A DNA stretch of 64,000 nt from Gracilinema caldarium DSM 7334 (GTDB lineage: Bacteria; Spirochaetota; Spirochaetia; Treponematales; Breznakiellaceae): contig NC_015732.1 in NCBI RefSeq assembly GCF_000219725.1, positions 2,610,972 to 2,674,971 of the forward strand, read 5' to 3'. Positions within the stretch are counted from its first letter, which is position 1. The number at the start of each line of letters is the position of its first letter. A program made the translations under genes and the position numbers. Below the pieces are notes generated by a model that was not told where the DNA came from, did no database searches, and was given only the letters and a program-made list of their open reading frames with translations. Of this stretch, positions 9,401 through 17,618 are shown one piece after another.

Positions 9401-12376
9401 TTATATAAATATCCGATAACAATTTCTCCCTTCCGCCTTGGCTTGATAGAGTGCTTTGTCGGCTTTTTCTACAATGCTCGCCGGATCTTGTCCAGGTTCA
9501 GGGATAAGGGTCACCATACCAATACTGATGGTGAGTACCGGCAGTACAAAGGATGTCTCATGGGGAATTTGTAAGTCTCGTATGTTCTGTAAGATTTCCT
9601 TGGCCATTATCTCTGCCCCCGCTTTGTCTGTATGAGGCAATAGAACAATGAATTCTTCACCACCATAACGAGCTACCAGATCAGTTGCTCTGCCTGCCCG
9701 ATCGGCTAAAAGAGCTGCAACAGTTTTAAGAACCTCATCTCCTTTAAGGTGCCCATAATGGTCGTTATAATTTTTAAAACAGTCGATATCTAGCATAAAC
9801 ACCGATAAGGGCGATTTATCCCTGCTAGCCTCAGCCACAATACGAGGCAAGAGTTCATCAAGATGACGACGATTCGAAATACCGGTAAGCCCATCTTTCA
9901 TAGTAAGAGTGTCAAGTCTTCGGTTCGCTTCTTCAAGCTTTTTTCTGCTTCGCATTAATGCAATGGTATACCCAATTGTCAAAATAATACAACCATAGAA
10001 CAAAAAGGCCCAGAAACTGAGCCATGGCGGCGATGCAACTTTGATAGGAAAGTTCAATGCATCATCGTTCCAGACCCCTTCACTATTTGCAACCCGGACT
10101 TTTAATAGGTATGTTCCTCCTGGCAGGTTTGTATAGTACGCCACATGGTCAGTAGAGGGAATCGACCAGCTTTTATCAAAGCCTTCAAGCTTATAGGAGA
10201 ACAAATTCCTGTTTGGTTCCTGTAAATCGTTTGCGGAAAAGAAGAAACTAACATTGTTTTTATCATAGGGAAGTTCGAGAGATGTGATATAGGGTGGTGT
10301 TGAGAAAGAAAAATCGTCCCAGAGACTTTTGCTATTAATAGTAATATCAGATATTACAAGCTCTGGTGGTGGCTTTACTTTTTCGGCCGATCTGGGATCA
10401 ATCTCATATAGAGCACTTTGACCACCAAAAAATATTCTTCCATCCCGGGTTTTACAAACCCCTGTGTGAAATTCTCGGTCCTTAAGATCGTTAAATAGAG
10501 AAAAACCTCTAAACTCAAGACCTTGCTTATCAATATAACCAATACCAATTGCAGTTCCAACCCATAAATTCCCCTCATCATCTTCGATGATTGAACGGAC
10601 CGTATTATGGGGAATCCCTTCTTTTTTAGTAAGATGGATAAACTGGTCCTTGTCCGCAACATAACGGGAGAGTCCACCTCCTACGGTCCCCAGCCAGAGG
10701 GTACCCAGGGAATCCCGATAAATATGTCGTATAGTATTAGAAGAAATTCCAGTCTTATTAGTTCGATTATACCGATATCGGATAAACCGGCCCTGCTCAT
10801 ACCGATCCAAGCCATTATTATACCCAATCCACAGATTGCCTACTCCATCATACTCAAGGGCATACACGAGACTGTCCTGCGGATACCGATCATCTTCGCT
10901 GTTCGCTGGAAAATGGGTAAAGGTTTCCCTTTCAATATCCATCAGCTCAAGTCCATGGGTATAGGTTCCAATCCAGAGCTTATAACCGGGAGCTTCCTTT
11001 AACGCATAGATTACCGAGTCGGATATCGAATCAGGATTTGCAGGATCGGGAAGATAAGTAATAAAACTGTCTGTAGATCGATTATAACGGGCAAGTCCTT
11101 CATTAGTAGCCAACCAAATTACGCCCCGGCTGTCTTCATAGATGGTATTGACAATATCATTGGGGAGACTACCCTGTTTATTCTTGTGATGCCGATACTG
11201 TTTAAGAACATCTGTAGTTCGATCCAAAACCTGCAATCCACTGCCATATATTCCAACCCAAAGCAGCCCCTGCTGATCTTCTAAAATTGAGGTTACCTTT
11301 CCCGGTGCTAAACTACCAGGGTTCTCTGGGTTGGCGGTATAAGCCCGATACCGCCTTTTTTTCGATTCCGAACGGGCAATACCACCACCATTGGTACCGA
11401 TCCATAGGATTCTCTGGGAATCAATGAGGCTGGAGTACACCACATCATTCGGAATAGAACCTGTTCCATATGAGGACTTGATACATTCTATTGCTCCGCT
11501 GGATTTTGAGTAAACAAATAGTCCGCCACCCCAGGTGCCGGCATATACAAGGTCCTGATCCTGGGCGTTCACAAAATAAAGCCGTTCATCTTCGAATCGA
11601 ATTGTTTTAAACCGAAATGCAGCCGGATCGGTCAACACCGAAATGCCCCCATACCAGGTAGCAAACCAGAGCTGTCCCTCTGGATCCTCTGAGATTGACA
11701 TGACATAGGGGCTAGGCAGAGCATCAGGATTATTTTTATCATCCTTAATATGATTGAAATTGTCCGTGGTATCCTGATAAAGATAGAGCCCCTTACCACT
11801 GGTTGCAACCCACAATCGTCCCTTTCGGTCTAAATGGAGGTCACGAATCATAATCCTGGGAATACCAGTGCCATCATCCTTTGGACCATAATGGATAAAC
11901 CTACCGCTTTGTTCATCGAACTGATCGAGCCCCTGAGCAGTACCCACCCAAAGCTTGCCCTGAACATCCCGGGCAATTGAAACCACAAGGTTGTCCTGAA
12001 TGCTTTCAGGCCTGGCAGTATCCTTTACATAACTTGATAATCGATTGGTTTTTAAATCAAGTCGGTTAAGGCCACCATAGGTTCCAATCCAAAGTATATC
12101 CCCATCTAGAAAGAGGGTCTGAACTTGGTTATGACTGAGTACATTCTCTTCGAAGGGTTCATTTTCATAGAGCTTAAAGGAATATCCATCATATCGGACC
12201 AGGCCGGCCTGAGTTCCAAACCAGATAAACCCCTTGGAATCCTGAACAATGGCAGACACAGCGGAATTGGGGAGTCCATCCCTCGTTCCTATGATGGTAA
12301 ACACAGGCCGCTCAAGCGTATATGACAAAATAGTAACCAAAAAAAGTAAAATTTCTATAAATTGTTTCTTTTTCAT
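9401..12376 (-). CDS. Beta-propeller sensor diguanylate cyclase
   Basis: This 991-residue transmembrane receptor is predicted to make cyclic di-GMP. A signal sequence is followed by about a dozen two-component-regulator propeller repeats, seen as recurring segments such as GLLWVGIYGSGLQVLDR. A Y_Y_Y-type beta domain comes next, then a membrane helix around 800-822 (FWAFLFYGCIILTIGYTIAL), a short coiled coil and a GGDEF domain. The active-site loop is RYGGEEF at 903-909, which is intact. No histidine kinase or EF-hand is visible. The gene stands alone just upstream of the divergently unrelated pbpC operon and downstream of cheB. The ligand cannot be predicted; propeller sensors of this class often respond to polysaccharide breakdown products. 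Confidence 0.9.
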   Translation of the reverse strand: MKKKQFIEILLFLVTILSYTLERPVFTIIGTRDGLPNSAVSAIVQDSKGFIWFGTQAGLVRYDGYSFKLYENEPFEENVLSHNQVQTLFLDGDILWIGTYGGLNRLDLKTNRLSSYVKDTARPESIQDNLVVSIARDVQGKLWVGTAQGLDQFDEQSGRFIHYGPKDDGTGIPRIMIRDLHLDRKGRLWVATSGKGLYLYQDTTDNFNHIKDDKNNPDALPSPYVMSISEDPEGQLWFATWYGGISVLTDPAAFRFKTIRFEDERLYFVNAQDQDLVYAGTWGGGLFVYSKSSGAIECIKSSYGTGSIPNDVVYSSLIDSQRILWIGTNGGGIARSESKKRRYRAYTANPENPGSLAPGKVTSILEDQQGLLWVGIYGSGLQVLDRTTDVLKQYRHHKNKQGSLPNDIVNTIYEDSRGVIWLATNEGLARYNRSTDSFITYLPDPANPDSISDSVIYALKEAPGYKLWIGTYTHGLELMDIERETFTHFPANSEDDRYPQDSLVYALEYDGVGNLWIGYNNGLDRYEQGRFIRYRYNRTNKTGISSNTIRHIYRDSLGTLWLGTVGGGLSRYVADKDQFIHLTKKEGIPHNTVRSIIEDDEGNLWVGTAIGIGYIDKQGLEFRGFSLFNDLKDREFHTGVCKTRDGRIFFGGQSALYEIDPRSAEKVKPPPELVISDITINSKSLWDDFSFSTPPYITSLELPYDKNNVSFFFSANDLQEPNRNLFSYKLEGFDKSWSIPSTDHVAYYTNLPGGTYLLKVRVANSEGVWNDDALNFPIKVASPPWLSFWAFLFYGCIILTIGYTIALMRSRKKLEEANRRLDTLTMKDGLTGISNRRHLDELLPRIVAEASRDKSPLSVFMLDIDCFKNYNDHYGHLKGDEVLKTVAALLADRAGRATDLVARYGGEEFIVLLPHTDKAGAEIMAKEILQNIRDLQIPHETSFVLPVLTISIGMVTLIPEPGQDPASIVEKADKALYQAKAEGRNCYRIFI

Positions 12377-12383
12377 ATCCTAG

Positions 12384-12412
12384 ATTGTATTACATAGATA
12401 TAAAAAGTTCCA
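12384..12412 (-). promoter_or_regulatory. Possible promoter of the GGDEF gene
   Basis: TACAAT (12384-12389) ends seven bases before the ATG at 12376. A weak TGGAAC -35 (12407-12412) lies 17 bases further upstream. There is no clear ribosome site, so this may be another leaderless start, but the -35 is poor. Confidence 0.3.
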
Positions 12413-12523
12413 TGAAAAAAGATTGACAGAGATAAGTAACCTCCCGTTTCTCGGAGTTCGTATTTGACCAAGAGCTGCTGCTTCATTAACCTGTACAGCA
12501 CGGGAATAGCGTCGGCATAAAGA

Positions 12524-13615
12524 TTACACACAAAATTCAATAATCGATTGAGGGACCTTACTCAAGGGTAGGACTTTTGTGGCAGCCCCTAGTTCCACCG
12601 CAGCGCGGGGCATTCCCCAAACAATTGAGCTATCTTCATCCTGGGCTATTGTTTGAGCTCCAGCTTTTTTCATGGCTAAAAGCCCTTCAGCGCCATCCCG
12701 GCCCATGCCAGTAAGCAGGATGCCAAGAGCATTCTTTCCTACTTCCCGGGCAACCGAACGGAACAATACATCCACTGCAGGCCGCTGGAAATGAATCCGT
12801 TCCTTCTGATTCAGGTTGATAAACAACGACGCCCCTTTACGGACTATCTCCATATGGTTGCCCCCGGGGGCAATATACACAGTCCCGGCCTGGAGCATTT
12901 CTTCCTGTTCCCCTTCCTTTACTTCCAATTGGCTTAATTCATGAAGCCGTTGTGCAAACTGCCGGGTAAAGTCCTGAGGCATATGCTGAACCACTACGAT
13001 AGGATAGAGATGGGCTGGGAGGGAACGGAAAATCTGTTCCAGAGCTACAGTCCCCCCTGTCGATGCACCTATGGCAATAAGCTTGTCGGTGGTCTTTATC
13101 TGGGTCAGCAGGGGGGTCCCCTGAGAGGACTGATGCTTTATCAGACTGGTATTTCTTAAAGAGCTCCGTTTACCCATATCACTCGAGCTTTCCGGATGCC
13201 GCAGAACCCGCTCAACAAACTGATCCCGCACTTCATAGGCTGCACGGATTTTCCGTAACACCTCATCAGTTACTTCCTCAACGGTGATACTACCTCCGGG
13301 CTTATTTACCACATCAAAGGCACCAAGCTCCAGCGCTTTAACTGCCGCATAGGGATCATGGGTGGTAACGGAACTCACAATGATAACTGGCAAAGGGAAA
13401 TAGTGCATAAGCCGTTCAAGAAACGAAAGACCATCCATACGGGGCATTTCGATATCCAAGGTAATAACATCGGGCTTAAGCCGAACAATTTTATCGCGGG
13501 CTACAAAAGGGTCAGGAGCAGTTCCAACCAATTCCATATCAGACTGCTTTTCTATTGCTGAAGAAAGCACATCCCGAACTATGGCAGAATCATCAACTAC
13601 CAGAACCTTAATCAT
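12524..13615 (-). CDS. cheB: Chemotaxis protein-glutamate methylesterase CheB
   Basis: CheB demethylates and deamidates chemoreceptors and so resets adaptation. The 363 residues form an N-terminal receiver and a C-terminal esterase joined by a linker. The receiver has phosphorylation site Asp54 in LDIEMPRMDG and Lys105 in NKPGG. The esterase triad is Ser185 in IGASTGG, His211 in QHMPQDFT and Asp307 in GMGRDGAEG. It is the last gene of the chemotaxis operon, 15 bases after cheD. Confidence 0.97.
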   Translation of the reverse strand: MIKVLVVDDSAIVRDVLSSAIEKQSDMELVGTAPDPFVARDKIVRLKPDVITLDIEMPRMDGLSFLERLMHYFPLPVIIVSSVTTHDPYAAVKALELGAFDVVNKPGGSITVEEVTDEVLRKIRAAYEVRDQFVERVLRHPESSSDMGKRSSLRNTSLIKHQSSQGTPLLTQIKTTDKLIAIGASTGGTVALEQIFRSLPAHLYPIVVVQHMPQDFTRQFAQRLHELSQLEVKEGEQEEMLQAGTVYIAPGGNHMEIVRKGASLFINLNQKERIHFQRPAVDVLFRSVAREVGKNALGILLTGMGRDGAEGLLAMKKAGAQTIAQDEDSSIVWGMPRAAVELGAATKVLPLSKVPQSIIEFCV

Positions 13616-13630
13616 TTAACCGCTCCTTCA

Positions 13631-14149
13631 TTACATATTAGGGTTGTAGAGGTCCTCTAAGGTGATATGTTCTAGACTGGTTACCAAAATCTTGTTGGTT
13701 GCCGTATTAAAAAGAACACGGCGTCCAAATTCTCCGCCCGTATGCATAGCAAGAATTCGAATACCCTCTTTCTTAATTAAATTTTGAGCAACCTCAATAT
13801 TCCGGTCTCCAATAAAAAAGATTTCCCGTTCATCAAACACAATAAAAGCTCCGCCAATAATGGTTGCTACTAGGTTTTCCCGTTTTGATTCATGCCTTAC
13901 TAAAAAGCGATTGAATAGCACCTTAATAGCAATATCTCCGTATTTTGTGCTCCGATGCAGTTCAGAGGGAGCTATGGGAAGCAAATAGTGGCACATGGCT
14001 CCCCATCGATGTACCGTATCGTAGAGGCATACCGCAACACAAGAGCCTAACACAGTTTTTAGTATCACAGGTTTTTTTGAGAATACAAGCTCTCCAGGAT
14101 TTAAAAAGAGTTCCTCGAGAGGCTCTGTACCAGGTACAGATACAATCAT
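13631..14149 (-). CDS. cheD: Chemoreceptor glutamine deamidase CheD
   Basis: CheD deamidates receptor glutamines and in many bacteria partners with the phosphatase CheC. The 172 residues include the catalytic core KTVLGSCVAVCLYD with Cys37, and His54 in GAMCHYLLP. Thr32 completes the active site. The gene lies one base after cheR and 15 bases before cheB. No cheC or cheX is present in this window, so any CheD partner would have to be encoded elsewhere. Confidence 0.95.
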   Translation of the reverse strand: MIVSVPGTEPLEELFLNPGELVFSKKPVILKTVLGSCVAVCLYDTVHRWGAMCHYLLPIAPSELHRSTKYGDIAIKVLFNRFLVRHESKRENLVATIIGGAFIVFDEREIFFIGDRNIEVAQNLIKKEGIRILAMHTGGEFGRRVLFNTATNKILVTSLEHITLEDLYNPNM

Positions 14150-14150
14150 A

Positions 14151-14984
14151 TTAGTTCCTATCTTTTCGATAGATTGAATTATTCAACGTTGTAAAACCAT
14201 GGTGAACCCCAACCAGGCTTTCCGAAAGACCTAAAACAAGATATCCAGGCTCTTTTAATACCTCCCAGATTTTACGTAATATCTGTTCTTTTTCTGGAGC
14301 ACTGAAATATATAAGAACATTTCTTAAAAATATTACATCAAACTGTTTGGTAAAAGGGAAAGGATCCATCAAATTAAATTCCCTAAAGGTGATAAGCGAC
14401 TTGACCTGATCTTTCACAGTAAAACTCTTTTCCTGCGGATGAAAGGTAAAATATCGGCGTAAGTAAGCATCGTCCAATTCACCCCGAAATCCTGAATAAT
14501 GATACACCCCACTTTGTGCCCTCGACAGCACTTTCTGAGAAATGTCACTGGCTAAAATGCGAATATCCCGTTCAGGTCCTTTAAAACCCTCCTCAAGACA
14601 GGTTATTGCCATACTGTAGGCCTCTTCTCCGGACGAACAGGCTGCGCTCCAGAGACGTATATAATTCTGTTGTTTTCCATAGGTTTTCAGGTAATAGGCT
14701 AAAAATCGAAAATGAACAGGCTCTCTGAAAAAAAAGGTATAATTAGTGGTGAGGCTGTTGATAAAAAGGGTTTTTAATTTACCACTTTGATCCTGTTGCA
14801 GGGCCTGAAAAAAATCATAATAGCTGGAGAACTCCTTATCTGGACCGATAAATTTCTGGAGCCGGTATTCCACAAGGTATTTTTTATTTTTATTGAGGGT
14901 AATACCAGTCTCCAGAAAAAAATAATCCCTCATTTCTTTAAAAAGAGGTTCAGATAATACCGGCCCCTGAGCCACGATATCCAA
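14151..14984 (-). CDS. cheR: Chemotaxis protein methyltransferase CheR
   Basis: CheR methylates receptor glutamates using S-adenosylmethionine. The 277 residues show the helical N-terminal domain and the SAM-binding motif LWSAACSSGEEAYSMAI. Further conserved segments are DVIFLRNVLIYF and GYLVLGLSESL. It lies between the receptor gene and cheD in the operon, 20 bases after the receptor stop. The neighbouring receptor lacks a C-terminal NWETF-type pentapeptide, so CheR here presumably docks without a tether. Confidence 0.96.
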   Translation of the reverse strand: MDIVAQGPVLSEPLFKEMRDYFFLETGITLNKNKKYLVEYRLQKFIGPDKEFSSYYDFFQALQQDQSGKLKTLFINSLTTNYTFFFREPVHFRFLAYYLKTYGKQQNYIRLWSAACSSGEEAYSMAITCLEEGFKGPERDIRILASDISQKVLSRAQSGVYHYSGFRGELDDAYLRRYFTFHPQEKSFTVKDQVKSLITFREFNLMDPFPFTKQFDVIFLRNVLIYFSAPEKEQILRKIWEVLKEPGYLVLGLSESLVGVHHGFTTLNNSIYRKDRN

Positions 14985-15004
14985 GATCTCCCCGTTGGTG
15001 TTGC

Positions 15005-16714
15005 TTAAAATCCCTTAAATTCATCCATGGGGATCACCTTTTCAGGACTAATTCGTTCCAGGTCATCGGCGCCGCTCTTGGAGCCGGGAAGTCCCGCATT
15101 CACCCTGTGGACTTGGGCAAGCTCTTCATGGATGGTTTGTTTAAGGGATTGATCTCCACTGTCGCTGGTTCGCTGCTTTTTCCCAGAGCTGGACAGCACG
15201 GCTTTCCCGCTGGCCGTCGAAGCTGTATGCCCTTCCACAGCCTTCGCACCCTGGGTGATCCGGTTCAGAACCGTCACAATCTCCCGCAGCTGTTCCACCT
15301 GGGCCAGCATCTCTTCACCCGCAGAAGCGGTCTCTTCACTGGATGCTGCGGTCTGCTGTACCACCGTATTCACCTGGCTTATCGCCTTCGTAACCTGGTT
15401 CGCTCCTTTACTCTGTTCCTTAAAGGCCCGGTTTATCTCATCCAAGAGAATATTGACCTTATTCGCCGCCTCACTCACCTTCTTCACGCCAGCGGTCACT
15501 TCCTGGGTTCGCTCGGTCCCCTTCTCGATGTTGTTCACCACTGTCTCGATAAGTTCACTGGTTTCACTGCTCGCTTCAGCACTCTTCTGCGCCAAAGCCT
15601 TCACCTGGTCCGCAACTACTGCAAACCCCCGGCCCGCTTCACCCGCCCGGGCCGCCTCGACCGCCGCATTCAGCGCCAAAATCGAAGTTTGGAAGGCGAT
15701 ATCATCGATCACCTTGTTCACCTTGACGACTTTCCGACTGTTTTCGTTAATCTCCTGCATCATAACCAGTAATTCGTCCGTACGGGTACTGGAGGTAGCC
15801 GCCGCACTAGCGGTCTCCTTCATGAGGAGCTCCGCCTCATTCACACTCTTCGTGTTACTTTCGATGATCGACTGGAGCTCTTCCATACTGCTCGTGATTT
15901 CTTCCACCGAGCTTGCCAGTTCACTTGCCCCGCTCGAGAGCTCCTGGCTGGCCGAAGCAATCTGGTTCGCCGCACCCTCCAGGTTATTCCCCGACAAATT
16001 TAGGTCCCCCGTGGCCTTATTCATGGGTTTCATGATGGAGTTAGTTATAAGAAGGGCCAACACAATGGCAAGCACCACACCAAGCACAAGGGTAATCTGA
16101 ATAACCACAATCATCATATTCGAGGTTTTTATAGTGTCGTCGACCCGTTCTTCCCCATAGTAACGCTTGACATATTCAAGTAGTTTTGTCTGGGTTTCGA
16201 TCATAATATCAAAGGCTTCCCGGTTGGCGCCCGCGAGAGCCTGACTATTAATTGTTTCTATCAGGCGAGTTCGCTCCTGGCTTTCAGAGAGCGTGAGGAG
16301 CCGTTTTGCTTCCTCAATAATTTTATTATTTTCATTTTTAGACCTATCCATTTTTTGCCTAAAATCCTGATAGAGCTTTTCTTCATCAGGAGTACGCTTA
16401 CTTTTGTCATAGGCATCCAGAGCCACGGTGTATTCGGTCCGGGCTTTTTCAATATTATCAAACTGACGCTGCAGATCTTCTTTGGATAGATAAGGAGAAC
16501 CTATTGTTCTGATTGCCGATTTAATTCGTTCCATGCGTACTAAGATAGTCTCTAGGTAAACAATTGATGGTATCGATCCTTTTCCAAGCATTATTATATT
16601 TTCTGACAGAATAGATAATCCATACCAGCCGACGGATCCTATGACTATAGAAATAAGAACCGCAGTCATAAAACCTGATATAATTTTTATCCGTAAACTT
16701 AAGTTATTAAACAT
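15005..16714 (-). CDS. Methyl-accepting chemotaxis protein
   Basis: This 569-residue membrane receptor has a first membrane helix at about 11-35, a periplasmic helical sensor (four-helix-bundle type) to about 198, a second helix at 199-223 and a cytoplasmic signalling domain. The HAMP region is short or degenerate. The hairpin tip that binds CheA and CheW is canonical: [20 protein letters not shown] at about 339-358, then [18 protein letters not shown]. There is no C-terminal pentapeptide; the protein ends in MDEFKGF. Base use changes along the gene. The first ~600 bases (16100-16714) are AT-richer, while the signalling part is GC-rich with long antisense open frames, as if the two halves had different histories. 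Confidence 0.95.
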   Translation of the reverse strand: MFNNLSLRIKIISGFMTAVLISIVIGSVGWYGLSILSENIIMLGKGSIPSIVYLETILVRMERIKSAIRTIGSPYLSKEDLQRQFDNIEKARTEYTVALDAYDKSKRTPDEEKLYQDFRQKMDRSKNENNKIIEEAKRLLTLSESQERTRLIETINSQALAGANREAFDIMIETQTKLLEYVKRYYGEERVDDTIKTSNMMIVVIQITLVLGVVLAIVLALLITNSIMKPMNKATGDLNLSGNNLEGAANQIASASQELSSGASELASSVEEITSSMEELQSIIESNTKSVNEAELLMKETASAAATSSTRTDELLVMMQEINENSRKVVKVNKVIDDIAFQTSILALNAAVEAARAGEAGRGFAVVADQVKALAQKSAEASSETSELIETVVNNIEKGTERTQEVTAGVKKVSEAANKVNILLDEINRAFKEQSKGANQVTKAISQVNTVVQQTAASSEETASAGEEMLAQVEQLREIVTVLNRITQGAKAVEGHTASTASGKAVLSSSGKKQRTSDSGDQSLKQTIHEELAQVHRVNAGLPGSKSGADDLERISPEKVIPMDEFKGF

Positions 16715-16727
16715 ACCCTCGCCTCCT

Positions 16728-17213
16728 CTATTTCGTTTCCTCTACAAGATGTTCCTGAATCTCCACCACTTCTTCTGTAGAAAGAATAGCATCCAGGTTC
16801 AAGAGCATGACCATACGGCCAGTTAACTGAACAATTCCAAGCAGATACTTGCTTTTAAATTTAAAACCTACTTCAGGGGTCCTGTTGATCTGTTCTTCCT
16901 GAATATCAGCCACATCCTGGACTGCATCGACCGCCATACCGATGTGGCTTACTTCCCGGGGACCTAAGATTTCTACAATGATAAACACCGTCCGGTCCGT
17001 ATAAGGCTTCTCCTGAAGATTAAACTTTAGCCTCATATCAATTATTGGAATAATACGACCTCGCAGATTTATCACCCCTTTCAGGAAGCGGGAAGTTTCA
17101 TGGAGCGGTGTTATTGGGGTAAAACGGATTACTTCCTGGACCTTTACAATCGGAATCGCATAGAATTCTTTCTCTATCGTAAATACCAGATATTTATTAG
17201 TCGTCCCTGCCAT
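16728..17213 (-). CDS. cheW: Chemotaxis coupling protein CheW
   Basis: CheW links receptors to the kinase CheA. The 161 residues fit the family. They begin [20 protein letters not shown], continue with [21 protein letters not shown] (here cited as the RGRIIPIID core) and end with LLNLDAILS. It lies between the receptor gene and cheY in the chemotaxis operon, 13 bases each side. Nothing unusual is seen. Confidence 0.96.
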   Translation of the reverse strand: MAGTTNKYLVFTIEKEFYAIPIVKVQEVIRFTPITPLHETSRFLKGVINLRGRIIPIIDMRLKFNLQEKPYTDRTVFIIVEILGPREVSHIGMAVDAVQDVADIQEEQINRTPEVGFKFKSKYLLGIVQLTGRMVMLLNLDAILSTEEVVEIQEHLVEETK

Positions 17214-17226
17214 GGGGCATGCCTCC

Positions 17227-17598
17227 TTATGGTTTCAGATACATCTCTACAATCCGGATGAACTTATCTCCCTGGAAGGGCTTGATTATCCAGCCGGTGG
17301 CCCCGTTTTCTCGAGCGGTCATCATCTTAGCTTTATCGGTTTCGGTGGTCAGCATGATGATAGGAGTGGTGCTGTCAAAAGCCCGAATTTCCTTAACGAG
17401 ACTGATCCCATCCAGTTTTGGCATATTAACATCAAATACATAGAGTCCTATCTCATTACGGTTTGCCTTTGCCTTTGCTAATCCATCTTCACCATCTATA
17501 GCGGTAATAATATGATCATAATGGTAAAGCCTCAGGGTTTGCTCAACAATACTTCGAATAACATCCGAGTCATCCACCACTAGAATAGTCTGTTTCAT
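17227..17598 (-). CDS. cheY: Chemotaxis response regulator CheY
   Basis: This is a single-domain receiver of 123 residues predicted to carry the signal from CheA to the flagellar motor switch. It has the acidic pair Asp9-Asp10 (VVDDSD), phosphorylation site Asp56 in VFDVNMPKLDG, switch Thr in MLTTE and Lys in WIIKPF. It sits 20 bases downstream of cheA. No CheZ, CheC or CheX phosphatase is encoded in the window. Confidence 0.95.
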   Translation of the reverse strand: MKQTILVVDDSDVIRSIVEQTLRLYHYDHIITAIDGEDGLAKAKANRNEIGLYVFDVNMPKLDGISLVKEIRAFDSTTPIIMLTTETDKAKMMTARENGATGWIIKPFQGDKFIRIVEMYLKP

Positions 17599-17618
17599 GC
17601 TCTATCCTCCCTCGTTTC

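Noticed and set aside
15107-16100. Two long plus-strand open frames (221 and 281 codons) opposite the receptor gene
   Set aside because: They overlap each other in different frames, lie antisense to the conserved signalling domain and show no family motifs. The GC-rich codon use of the receptor explains them.
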